This document shows positions 15,086 to 21,585 of a stretch of DNA of 41,011 bases, piece by piece. The notes under the pieces were generated by a model. That model worked only from the letters and a program-made list of their open reading frames with translations, did not search any database and was not told where the DNA came from. The translations under genes and the position numbers were made by a program. Numbering within the stretch: the stretch's first letter is position 1; the number at the start of each line of letters is the position of its first letter. This DNA is from Oscillospiraceae bacterium (GTDB lineage Bacteria > Bacillota > Clostridia > Oscillospirales > Oscillospiraceae), in the NCBI GenBank assembly GCA_017524845.1, contig JAFXUU010000012.1, positions 1 to 41,011 of the forward strand, given 5' to 3'.

Positions 15086-15225
15086 AAACCAATCGGGTAA
15101 TCGTTGCGGGAAGATTCATGTCAACTTACGCATATGCCGTCCTCGACGCTCTGGGTGCAGAGCCGTATAATGGAAACAAGCCCGACGTTCTTCGCCTGAT
15201 CACAGACCTGAAAGACCGCGCTTGA
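15082..15225 (+). CDS. Tiny ORF, 47 aa, unknown
   Basis: Encodes MKTNRVIVAGRFMSTYAYAV, then LDALGAEPYNGNKPDVLRLI, TDLKDRA. It starts at the ATG that overlaps the stop of the previous ORF and ends inside a small hairpin. The composition looks protein-like (helix ALDALGA, then a loop NGNKPD, then helix VLRLITDLK) rather than random. No family is recognised and no promoter is evident. Could be a small regulator or orphan cargo gene of the toxin locus. Confidence 0.4.
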   Translation: MKTNRVIVAGRFMSTYAYAVLDALGAEPYNGNKPDVLRLITDLKDRA

Positions 15226-15236
15226 CGCGGTTTATT
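15215..15236 (+). terminator. Weak intrinsic terminator candidate
   Basis: accgcg (15215-15220) pairs with cgcggt (15226-15231) around the loop cttga, which holds the stop codon of the tiny ORF, and is followed by TTATTT. Short stem, so modest support. From here to 15336 no feature is seen. Confidence 0.4.
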
Positions 15237-15426
15237 TACAGCTGCAAGCTGCGTTGACCGACCGAATGGACTTCCTCTTCTTTGTTGATTGGTTGATTAA
15301 CGGAGCGATGTATTGTGTCTGTTGTGCTGACGGTAAAGGTTTTCGGAGATTCTTCTTGTACTGCTGATCCCCGTATGCGTAAACAGGATCCTGTTCTGCC
15401 GTTGGACCGGGGATTATTACCCGCTG

Positions 15427-15792
15427 TTGTTCGACGGCCGGTTCTGGATCCTTTTTGCCGTGTGCTTGTTCCGCTGGCTGACGGAGCGGCGGCAGCGACG
15501 GGAACGACCGGAGCTTATCTGGCTGCCTTGGCGAAAGCGCATCTGGCTGACGCTGATCCCCCTGCTGATCTGCGCCCCTTCCTGTCTGTGCTTCGGGCTC
15601 TGTTCATACGATATGGACGCCGTTCCTCTGCCCGGCAAAATCGCCCGCCTCGTCGTCTTTGCCGGTCCGCTCTTTTGGCTGAGCGCGTATACGACCGTCG
15701 TCCTCGTCCGAATCCTCGACAACCAGTTTTCTCACAGAAAAAGGGTCCGGCCTTCTGCGTCCCCGCAGGACGCGGGGACCGGAGGCGCGTGA
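15427..15792 (+). CDS. Predicted membrane protein of unknown function, 5' end uncertain
   Basis: From a TTG at 15427 the frame codes 121 aa: FDGRFWILFAVCLFRWLTER, a basic loop (RRQRRERPELIWLPWRKRIW), then helices LTLIPLLICAPSCLCFGLC and LVVFAGPLFWLSAYTTVVLV, and a hydrophilic tail. The same frame is open back to 15337 and there codes another hydrophobic stretch (EILLVLLIPVCVNRILF) that looks like a genuine first helix, but no ATG/GTG with a ribosome site lies in front. A GTG at 15315 with GGAG upstream is in another frame and would join after one indel. So the gene is either started at a rare codon or 5'-damaged. No family is recognised. Confidence 0.45.
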   Translation: MFDGRFWILFAVCLFRWLTERRQRRERPELIWLPWRKRIWLTLIPLLICAPSCLCFGLCSYDMDAVPLPGKIARLVVFAGPLFWLSAYTTVVLVRILDNQFSHRKRVRPSASPQDAGTGGA

Positions 15793-15937
15793 ACGGAACC
15801 GCGCAGAAAAAGCCCCGCCTTCTCCCTTCCCCCCGTTTCGCACGAAGACCCCGCGCCCGGAGAAAATTTCACGCCGGGGCTGATTTTTCCAAACGGCTGT
15901 GCTATGCTGTAGGAAAAAAGACGAGGGAGGCGCCGCC

Positions 15938-16399
15938 ATGTCGGAGGAAAAACGCTACATCGTGTGCGCGGGCTGCGGCCGCCAGGTGGACCCGGCGCAG
16001 ACGCCGGTGTACTACGACTTCAATTCCGGGAAGAACTACTGCGAGAGCTGCCATTCCGGCGGCGCCGCGCCGGTGAAAAGGCGCAGGCCCTGGGCTTCCG
16101 CCCTGCGGATCATCTTCGGGGCCCTGTTCGTGATCATCGGCTTCGACTTCATCAAGGACGGGGACGGCTCCACCGCCGCCTTCAGCCTGGTGGTCGGCCT
16201 GGTGCTGCTGCTGTGGCAGTTCTGGCCCCAGCTGAAGCGGCTGGTCGCCCGCTCCCGGCGGGACGCCGCCGTCCGCCGGAACGACGCCGCGGCCGCCGCC
16301 CGGGAGGCCGAGCGGGTGAAGATCTGCCCCCACTGCGGCGGCTCCGGCACGGGCAAGACCTGCCCCTACTGCGGCATGCCCTACGGCAGCGGAAAATGA
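15938..16399 (+). CDS. Zinc-ribbon membrane protein, function unknown
   Basis: 153 aa read from MSEEKRYIVCAGCGRQVD at 15938, with GGGAGG eight bases upstream. An N-terminal zinc ribbon (CAGC ... CESC, residues ~10-41) is followed by two hydrophobic helices (SALRIIFGALFVIIGFDFI and TAAFSLVVGLVLLLWQFWP), a basic Ala/Arg-rich helix, and a C-terminal zinc ribbon (CPHCGGSGTGKTCPYCGMP). Two rubredoxin-like knuckles around a membrane hairpin are typical of small zinc-ribbon membrane proteins of unknown role. A weak -10 (TATGCT at 15903) precedes it and a strong terminator follows, so it is monocistronic. Confidence 0.8.
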   Translation: MSEEKRYIVCAGCGRQVDPAQTPVYYDFNSGKNYCESCHSGGAAPVKRRRPWASALRIIFGALFVIIGFDFIKDGDGSTAAFSLVVGLVLLLWQFWPQLKRLVARSRRDAAVRRNDAAAAAREAERVKICPHCGGSGTGKTCPYCGMPYGSGK

Positions 16400-16409
16400 G
16401 CGAATGCAT

Positions 16410-16442
16410 AAAACAGAGAGAGGGACCCTCTCTCTGTTTTTT
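16410..16442 (+). terminator. Intrinsic terminator
   Basis: aaaacagagagaggg (16410-16424) and its perfect complement at 16426-16440, ending in a run of six T. It ends the zinc-ribbon gene. Confidence 0.92.
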
Positions 16443-16481
16443 CAATGACTGCGGAACGAATCGTGAAAGGACGGCTGAGCC

Positions 16482-17303
16482 ATGAGAAACAAAAAGCGCT
16501 ACTACCGGAAGTTCGATCTGGACGTGAGCCGGGAGGAGGTGGAGCGGATCGTCCGGGAATACGCCGACCCGGAGAAATACAGCCACAGCGTCCTGGCCGG
16601 GCCCTATACCCCGCCGGATACCGATGCGCTGACGGGCCGCACCCTGGCCTTCCGGGGGGAGGAAAAGAATTATGATTTCCGCTTCACCGGCCTCAATGAG
16701 CTGTGGTTCCGGGAGGATGGCGCGGAGGAGAAGCGCTGCTTCTGCAACGTAAAGACCCTGGACGGGGAGGTCTTCCTCGTGAACTTCCTGGTCCCCGGCT
16801 ACGCCGCGTCCCGCCAGGTGACGCTGATCCCGGACCTGAAAAGCGGCTGCGCCACGGTGGTGGACGCCCATATCGGCACGGAACACTCCAACATCGACGT
16901 GGACCGGGACTTCTACTTCGGGCGTCTGGAGGGGGACTTCGCCGGCGGGCCCCTCCACGGCTTCACCACGGAGCTGGTGGGGAAGTCCATCATCTGGGAA
17001 TACAGCCCGGACATCATCAAAATCAAGCACATCTACAACTGCGACATCTACTATACCTACAAGAATCTGACGCAGTTCGGCACCTGGATGGCCTGCAACC
17101 CGGCGGACTACGTGAAGATCCGGGACGATCTTTTCCTGTTCAGCTTCGTGGAGGAGCGGCAGGTGGGCCTGCAGGCGATCTTCCTCATCGACCTCACGCG
17201 GATGCACGACATCGGCTGCTTCTACGGCATCAGCAGCGGCCATCTCACCAGCGCCTGCCTGGGCGCCGTGGGGGAAATGGCCGACCCCAACACCATCGCC
17301 TGA
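16482..17303 (+). CDS. MoaF-like two-domain calycin protein
   Basis: 273 aa. The sequence has two beta-rich halves in the style of the MoaF family (lipocalin-like barrels): the first with LTGRTLAFRGEEKNYDFRFT and GLNELWFRED (residues ~46-80), the second with HGFTTELVGKSIIWEYSPDI and IKIKHIYNCDIYYTYKNLTQ (~158-200), each repeating a G-x-(S/T)-(I/L)-x-(W/F)-x-Y/F pattern expected for a barrel. MoaF was first linked to molybdenum cofactor genes but its biochemical role is not settled, and no Mo genes are near here. ATG at 16482 follows GAAAGGACGG. It is 31 bp before a serine hydrolase gene and shares its transcript. Family assignment is by memory of motif style. Confidence 0.6.
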   Translation: MRNKKRYYRKFDLDVSREEVERIVREYADPEKYSHSVLAGPYTPPDTDALTGRTLAFRGEEKNYDFRFTGLNELWFREDGAEEKRCFCNVKTLDGEVFLVNFLVPGYAASRQVTLIPDLKSGCATVVDAHIGTEHSNIDVDRDFYFGRLEGDFAGGPLHGFTTELVGKSIIWEYSPDIIKIKHIYNCDIYYTYKNLTQFGTWMACNPADYVKIRDDLFLFSFVEERQVGLQAIFLIDLTRMHDIGCFYGISSGHLTSACLGAVGEMADPNTIA

Positions 17304-17334
17304 AATCACGTAATCGGAAAGAAGGAGGATCACT

Positions 17335-18480
17335 ATGGGAAGTCTGAAGAATCTGGACGGCCTGCTGCAGGACGTATTGAAGATGGGCCCCGGCGGGGCG
17401 GGCCTGCGGGTCTACCGGGGGGAAGAGCTTGTCTATGAGAACTGCGTGGGCTACGCCAGCCGGGAGAAGGGCGTCCCCTTCACGGACAAGACCATCTGCC
17501 AGCTGGCCAGCATGACCAAGCCCATCGCCAGCGCAGCCTGCCTGCAGCTTTTGGAGCAGGGGAAATTCCTGCTCACGGACCCCGTGTCCGACTATTACCC
17601 CGAGTGGAAGGACCGCAAGGTCTTTTCCTACAGCCCCCGGGGGGACCTGCGGGTGGTCCCGGCGAAGAACCCCGTCACCGTGGGGCACCTCTTCGACATG
17701 ACCAGCGGCGTCACCGTGGACTGGGGCTGGAAGAACCCCAACAGCGAGGCCCTGGCGGAGCGGATGAACGAAGCCAAGGCCCAGGGAAAATACAACCTGC
17801 AGGAGTTCGCAAAAGCGGCGGGCCAGGTGCCCGGCGCCTTCGAGGCCGGGGAGCATTACTACTACGGCCAGAGCCTGGACGTGGCGGCGGCCCTGCTGGA
17901 GCTCCTCTCCGGCCAGACCTTCGGGGAATACCTGAAGGAGCATATCTTCGATCCCCTGGGGATGGAGGACACGTATTTCCGGGTGCCGGAGGAAAAGAAG
18001 TCCCGCATTTCCGTGCAGTATCAGATCGGCCCCGACGGCGTGAAGGAGGGGGATTTCCCGCCCCTCTTCTACGATCCCACCTTCGAATCCGCCTGCGGCG
18101 GCCTCTTCGGCACCATGGAGGACTATTCCCGCTTCGCCCTGGCCATGACCCTGGGGGAATACCGGGGCGTGCGCCTCCTGAACGACAGCACCATCCGCCT
18201 CATGGCCATGAACCGCCTCTCGGACCAGGCCCTGCAGGATTTCACCAACCCCTATCTCAGCGGCTACGGCTACGGCCTGGCGGTGCGCACCCGCATGCAT
18301 CCCGAGGCGGGAAGCAACAGCTCCGTGGGCGAGTTCGGCTGGACCGGCGGCTGGGGCTCCTGGGTGCTCATGGACCCGGCGAAGAAGATCACCATCGTCT
18401 ACGCCCACCAGTGCGTCCCCAACCGGGAGGAATACGTCCATCCCCGCATCCGCAACATCGTCTACGGCGCCCTCGTCTGA
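17335..18480 (+). CDS. Serine hydrolase of the beta-lactamase/class C PBP-like family
   Basis: 381 aa. The catalytic S-x-x-K is Ser59-Met-Thr-Lys62 in QLASMTKPIASAA. The second motif, usually Y-x-N, is Tyr177-Gly-Gln here (EAGEHYYYGQSLDVAAALLE), and the third motif (HTGG class) is FGWTGGWGSW near residue 340. The members include EstB-type esterases, D-aminopeptidases and penicillin-recognising proteins; with no signal peptide this one is probably a cytoplasmic esterase or amidase, not a secreted beta-lactamase. AAGGAGG precedes ATG at 17335. Co-transcribed with the MoaF-like gene. Substrate unknown. Confidence 0.88.
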   Translation: MGSLKNLDGLLQDVLKMGPGGAGLRVYRGEELVYENCVGYASREKGVPFTDKTICQLASMTKPIASAACLQLLEQGKFLLTDPVSDYYPEWKDRKVFSYSPRGDLRVVPAKNPVTVGHLFDMTSGVTVDWGWKNPNSEALAERMNEAKAQGKYNLQEFAKAAGQVPGAFEAGEHYYYGQSLDVAAALLELLSGQTFGEYLKEHIFDPLGMEDTYFRVPEEKKSRISVQYQIGPDGVKEGDFPPLFYDPTFESACGGLFGTMEDYSRFALAMTLGEYRGVRLLNDSTIRLMAMNRLSDQALQDFTNPYLSGYGYGLAVRTRMHPEAGSNSSVGEFGWTGGWGSWVLMDPAKKITIVYAHQCVPNREEYVHPRIRNIVYGALV

Positions 18481-18490
18481 GCGCGGAGTG

Positions 18491-18652
18491 TGTCAATGGT
18501 GTGTCAATGTGTCTGTCAATGGGGACGGTTCTCGTTGACATCAACACGTGTCAACGAGGGTGTCAATGGGGAGGTGTCAATGGGGACTGTCAATGGGGAC
18601 GGTTCTCATTGACATCAACACGCGTGTCGGCAAGAACCGTCCCCGTCGACAC
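18491..18652. repeat. Cluster of GTCAATGGGGACGGTTCTC repeats
   Basis: The motif occurs as short partial copies (TGTCAATG at 18491 and 18502), a full copy with TTGACA behind it (18514-18540), partial copies near 18560 and 18575, another full copy (18589-18615) and an inverted copy (agaaccgtccccgtcgac, 18633-18650). The last two form an 18-bp inverted repeat with two mismatches. This is a REP-like family; such GGGGACGGTTCT units are common in Clostridia. It lies upstream of the AT-rich HhH-GPD-like gene. Confidence 0.8.
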
Positions 18653-18704
18653 GTGTAGGTCAGATAAGGAATTGGAATTATGACTGGTATGAGGGACTGT
18701 CGAT

Positions 18705-19373
18705 ATGTATAAACACACGGCCGCTTTTGTCGCTTTCTGTAAAAGCGAATTGTCATTTGAACTTAGTATACAGTACGGGTATCAATCGCTATCTGCTTGT
18801 ATTCTCGACTGTGTTTATTCACTAAGAGCAAAGTATTATAGTGTGACAATTCCCGTTGTAGAACGATATGCCGCGAAGTATTTGAACAATGATAGATTTG
18901 CTTCCGGCGAAACGGTATCACAACTAATTCAACATATCGATAACGCCGGTGGACCCATGAGTTTTGCAGAAAAAGTATTGAGAAACAAGCAAAAAAGCGG
19001 AGGCATCTTAAAGGCGGAGATTTGTTATCAACTCGCCAAATATCTAGGATATTTACATATTGAAACCATAGATGATTTCAGAAGGTTTGAATCCGCTGAG
19101 CTGCTTGAGATCGTTATTCGCTCTGTAAAAGGCATTGGAGATGCTGGAACAAACTACCTGTTTATGCTGGCTGGCGATCCCGATCGGTGTAAGCCGGATG
19201 TTCATATACATCACTGTATTCGGGATGCGTGTGGCGAAGATATTCGCAACGAAGAATGCCAAGTGCTGTTCTCTGAGGCTGTTGCGGAGTTGCGAGACGG
19301 TTATCCCGAACTGACGGTTGCGACGCTTGACGGGATCATTTGGAATAAGTATCAGTCCAGCAGAAAGCGATGA
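18705..19373 (+). CDS. HhH-GPD-like DNA glycosylase-fold protein
   Basis: 222 aa. Residues ~130-172 show a helix-hairpin-helix followed by the acidic loop of the HhH-GPD base-excision superfamily: IRSVKGIGDAGTNYLFMLAG then RCKPDVHIHHCIRDA, with the GIG hairpin at 143-145 and catalytic-type Asp165 in KPDVH. The Lys of bifunctional glycosylases (GRKT in endonuclease III) is replaced by GDAG, and no Fe-S Cys cluster follows. Without a Lys the protein would be monofunctional or non-catalytic. The gene is AT-rich (33% GC in 18781-18840) between GC-rich neighbours and lies between repeat clusters, so it is probably acquired. The ribosome site is weak (GAGGG). Role in repair or defence is inferred. 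Confidence 0.6.
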   Translation: MYKHTAAFVAFCKSELSFELSIQYGYQSLSACILDCVYSLRAKYYSVTIPVVERYAAKYLNNDRFASGETVSQLIQHIDNAGGPMSFAEKVLRNKQKSGGILKAEICYQLAKYLGYLHIETIDDFRRFESAELLEIVIRSVKGIGDAGTNYLFMLAGDPDRCKPDVHIHHCIRDACGEDIRNEECQVLFSEAVAELRDGYPELTVATLDGIIWNKYQSSRKR

Positions 19374-19431
19374 TTCTTGGTTATGCGTCTTAGATGACCC
19401 ATAACTAAACAGCCGAATATTTGATTCTCCC

Positions 19432-19463
19432 TGTCAATGTCAATAGGGACGGTTCTCGTCGGC
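19432..19463 (+). repeat. GTCAATAGGGACGGTTCTC repeat, downstream copy
   Basis: TGTCAATGTCAATAGGGAC followed by GGTTCTCGTCGGCA repeats the unit of the 18.5-kb cluster. It closes the interval with the AT-rich HhH-GPD-like gene. Confidence 0.75.
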
Positions 19464-19544
19464 ATGCATTCCATTTTCAGGCCGTATGCCTCCCGAAATC
19501 ATACTGAAAACGCATGAGGCCAAATGCGAAGAAATACGAACAGT

Positions 19545-19579
19545 AAAACCCCCGAAAACAAAGCGTTTTCGGGGGTTTT
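19545..19579. terminator. Bidirectional intrinsic terminator
   Basis: 15-bp perfect stem (aaaacccccgaaaac, 19545-19559, with complement 19565-19579) around a 5-base loop, with A and T tracts outside. It lies between the HhH-GPD-like gene and the minus-strand four-helix-bundle pseudogene. Confidence 0.9.
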
Positions 19580-19638
19580 GGAGTAATCGGTTAAAACACC
19601 TAACTCCTTCCGGAAACAAATCATCGTATACGGAAGGA

Positions 19639-19991
19639 TCATGATTGATTATCTTTTGCCGTTTTAACCGACGAAATCAGCATAACTCTTATACTGGTAC
19701 AAGCGGAATCAAGCGCCTTGAACTCCGATTCTTGTAAATACCCGGTACGGTAAAGTAATTCCAGCCAATAGTCGGTCTCATTTGCTTCTTTCAAGCGATC
19801 TGCAATTTGGCGATAAAATCCGCCTTTCCGTGGGCGTACTGTGCTTCGCGGATATTTGCACCGATGGAAGTCCCGGACCGGCCGACCTGGTTGGAGATCA
19901 CCGTTTCATGCTTTACCTTCAATTCCTTAACCAGGTGGACGATCGAAACGGCAAAATCCATGGACTGCCTTGTCAGTTCGTCATTGCGCAT
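19639..19991 (-). pseudogene. Frameshifted four-helix-bundle (S23/Avd-like) protein gene
   Basis: The first 66 codons read MRNDELTRQSMDFAVSIVHL, VKELKVKHETVISNQVGRSG, TSIGANIREAQYAHGKADFI and AKLQIA, then hit TGA at 19791. In the neighbouring frame the protein goes on as LKEANETDYWLELLYRTGYL, QESEFKALDSACTSIRVMLI and SSVKTAKDNQS, ending at 19639. The normal junction is AKLQIALKEANE, so one base is missing in GCTTGAAAG (expected GCTTTGAAAG). Whole length would be ~117 aa, usual for this family, which is found inside 23S rRNA intervening sequences and as Avd in diversity-generating retroelements. A good ribosome site (GGAGGG) precedes the start. A sequencing error could mimic the frameshift. 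Confidence 0.85.
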
Positions 19992-20066
19992 GGTACGCCC
20001 TCCACCGTCGTTATGTTCAGAACCAAGGCGCAGTCAAGAGGCTTTCTACATATCGAGAGCGCTCCA

Positions 20067-20235
20067 ATGAAGATGTGCTGCGCACGAATGAAGCCGCTCG
20101 CTGCGCTCGCTTATGAAGTCGGCGCGTTGCGCCTGATGAAGCGAAGCCGCCTTGATCCCCTGTTTATCCCACATTCATTTCTTCATCAGCGAAGCGGCTT
20201 CATTCCTTCGTCAGCCCCGTCAGGGGCGGCTTCAT
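20067..20235. repeat. Array of ATGAAG-spaced palindromes
   Basis: ATGAAG occurs at 20067, 20088, 20113 and 20136 (spacing 21, 25, 23), each followed by a different short palindrome such as CCGCTCGCTGCGCTCGC. Then the complement CTTCAT occurs at 20181, 20198 and 20230. The array fills the gap between the four-helix-bundle gene and the tRNA terminator, upstream of the pseudogene start. Confidence 0.7.
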
Positions 20236-20236
20236 T

Positions 20237-20270
20237 GCAAAAAGCACTTGCTTTCGCAAGTGCTTTTTGC
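20237..20270 (-). terminator. Terminator of the tRNA cluster
   Basis: 15-bp perfect stem (gcaaaaagcacttgc, 20237-20251, with complement 20256-20270) and a 4-base loop with CTTTTTGC on both strands; directly behind tRNA-Val. Confidence 0.92.
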
Positions 20271-20271
20271 C

Positions 20272-20348
20272 TGGTGGAGACTACTGGACTCGAACCAGTG
20301 GCCTCATGCGTGTGAAGCATGCGCTCTAACCAGCTGAGCTAAGCCTCC
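20272..20348 (-). tRNA. tRNA-Val (CAC)
   Basis: Cloverleaf on the minus strand: acceptor GGAGGCT with AGTCTCC, anticodon stem CATGC/GCATG with loop TTCACAC, T loop GGTTCGAGTCC, encoded CCA. Anticodon CAC reads GUG. Last of three tRNAs. Confidence 0.95.
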
Positions 20349-20350
20349 AT

Positions 20351-20425
20351 TGGTGACCCGTACGGGACTCGAACCCATGTTACCGCCGTGAAAGGGCGGT
20401 GTCTTAACCACTTGACCAACGGGCC
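20351..20425 (-). tRNA. tRNA-Glu (TTC)
   Basis: Acceptor GGCCCGT with ACGGGTC (one G-U), anticodon stem CCGCC/GGCGG with loop CTTTCAC, T loop GGTTCGAGTCC, encoded CCA. Anticodon TTC reads GAA/GAG. Confidence 0.95.
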
Positions 20426-20466
20426 GGGTCGTGCCCGCCGGACAGGCGGAGCCTCTCCGGCGGGCG

Positions 20467-20543
20467 TGGTAGCGGCGACTGGATTTGAACCGGTGACACT
20501 GCGGGTATGAACCGCATGCTCTAGCCAACTGAGCTACGCCGCC
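20467..20543 (-). tRNA. tRNA with CAT anticodon, probably elongator tRNA-Met
   Basis: Acceptor GGCGGCG with CGCCGCT (first pair G-U), D arm GCTCAGTTGGCTAGAGC, anticodon stem TGCGG/CCGCA with loop TTCATAC, encoded CCA. No initiator-type three G-C pairs in the anticodon stem. A CAT anticodon could also be modified to read AUA (Ile2), which sequence alone cannot exclude. Confidence 0.92.
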
Positions 20544-20558
20544 AAATCAGCGAAGATG

Positions 20559-20587
20559 AGTATATCAGACGAAAGCCCGCTTGTCAA
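20559..20587 (-). promoter_or_regulatory. Promoter of the tRNA Met-Glu-Val cluster
   Basis: Minus strand consensus TTGACA (20582-20587), 17-bp spacer, TATACT (20559-20564), 16 bp before the first tRNA. Confidence 0.9.
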
Positions 20588-20689
20588 GCATTTCTTTTCG
20601 CTCCGACGGAAAAAACCGCACGATCGGAAAACGCCGCCGGGGACGACCCGCCGCGCCGCGTCCCCGCTGCGCTCCGGTCCTGTCGGGGC

Positions 20690-20718
20690 TTGCCCCGGCG
20701 AGCCGGGGATGGTATATT
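20690..20718 (+). promoter_or_regulatory. Promoter of the esterase pair
   Basis: TTGCCC (20690-20695), 17-bp spacer, TATATT (20713-20718), about 34 bp before the first esterase start. Confidence 0.7.
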
Positions 20719-20751
20719 GTTGCCAACAAATAACGTAAGGAGGAAACGCCT

Positions 20752-21585
20752 ATGGCCTGGTTTCAAGTGAGCTTCTCTTCCGCCGTCCTCTCCCACCTGA
20801 CGGTGCTGAACGTGCTGATTCCCCAGAACGCGAGCCCGGAGGAACCCTGCCGCACCCTCTATCTCCTCAACGGCTACCGGGGGGACCACACGGACTGGCT
20901 GCTGAACACGGACGTGAACGGCCTCAGCGGCCTGAGCCGCTGCGCCATCGTCATGCCCGGCGGCGAAAATTCCAGCTACACCGACCACACGCACTCCGGC
21001 GTGAAATACGGGGAATTCGTGGGGAAGGAGCTCGTGGAGTTCACCCGCCGCCTCTTCCCCGTGCTGAGTCACAAGCGGGAGGACACCGCCATCGCCGGTC
21101 TCAGCATGGGCGGCTACGGCGCCCTGCGCAACGGCCTCAAATATCACGACACCTTCGGCTGGGTGATGCCCCTTTCCTTCGGCCTGATGGGACCGGAGTC
21201 CGTGACGGACGAGGCGTCCAGGGTCCGCTTCGAGGCCCGCTACGGCCCCCTGGACAAGTGGGAGGAGAGCGACTGCAATCCCCGGTACCTGGCGAAATCC
21301 CTGCTGGCCTCCGGCGCAGAACTGCCGAAGCTCTACATCGCCTGCGGCTGGAACGACCGGCTCTGCGTCACCAACCGGGAATACCACCACTATCTGGAGG
21401 AGATCGGATTCCCCCACGTCTACGAGGAGGGCCCCGGCAGTCACGAATGGTCCACCTGGCGCTGGGCGCTGCCCCGGGCGCTGGACTTCTGCGGCTGGCT
21501 GGGGGAGAGCACCTTTGTCAATCCCATGTACGTGGAAATGCGGGACGAGCGCTATGTGGGCGCCCCCTGGAAGGAGGAAGGCTGA
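20752..21585 (+). CDS. Esterase of the alpha/beta-hydrolase esterase D family (tributyrin/acetyl esterase-like)
   Basis: 277 aa. A soluble hydrolase, without signal peptide, of the EstA/esterase D family, which cleaves short acyl esters. Triad: Ser118 in AGLSMGGYGA, Asp202 in CGWNDRLC and His231 in GPGSHEWSTW; the oxyanion region is YLLNGYRGDHTDW. ATG at 20752 follows AAGGAGG. The next gene, a paralog, starts directly after the stop codon. The two share layout (ASFxSxVL start, VEFTRRLFP, LSHKREDTxIxGxSMGG) and probably arose by duplication. Substrate may be acetylated or feruloylated sugars, but this is not shown by the sequence. Confidence 0.88.
   Translation: MAWFQVSFSSAVLSHLTVLNVLIPQNASPEEPCRTLYLLNGYRGDHTDWLLNTDVNGLSGLSRCAIVMPGGENSSYTDHTHSGVKYGEFVGKELVEFTRRLFPVLSHKREDTAIAGLSMGGYGALRNGLKYHDTFGWVMPLSFGLMGPESVTDEASRVRFEARYGPLDKWEESDCNPRYLAKSLLASGAELPKLYIACGWNDRLCVTNREYHHYLEEIGFPHVYEEGPGSHEWSTWRWALPRALDFCGWLGESTFVNPMYVEMRDERYVGAPWKEEG

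Noticed and set aside
15315-16076. 253-codon plus-strand frame
   Set aside because: Its translation is Arg/Pro/Ala-rich and overlaps both the membrane gene and the zinc-ribbon gene, which read better in their own frames.
18491-18652. CRISPR array
   Set aside because: The repeat units are irregularly spaced, partly overlapping and include an inverted copy, with no unique spacers of constant length and no cas genes.
20067-20235. Diversity-generating retroelement
   Set aside because: The four-helix-bundle protein resembles Avd, but there is no reverse transcriptase gene and no template/variable repeat pair in the window.
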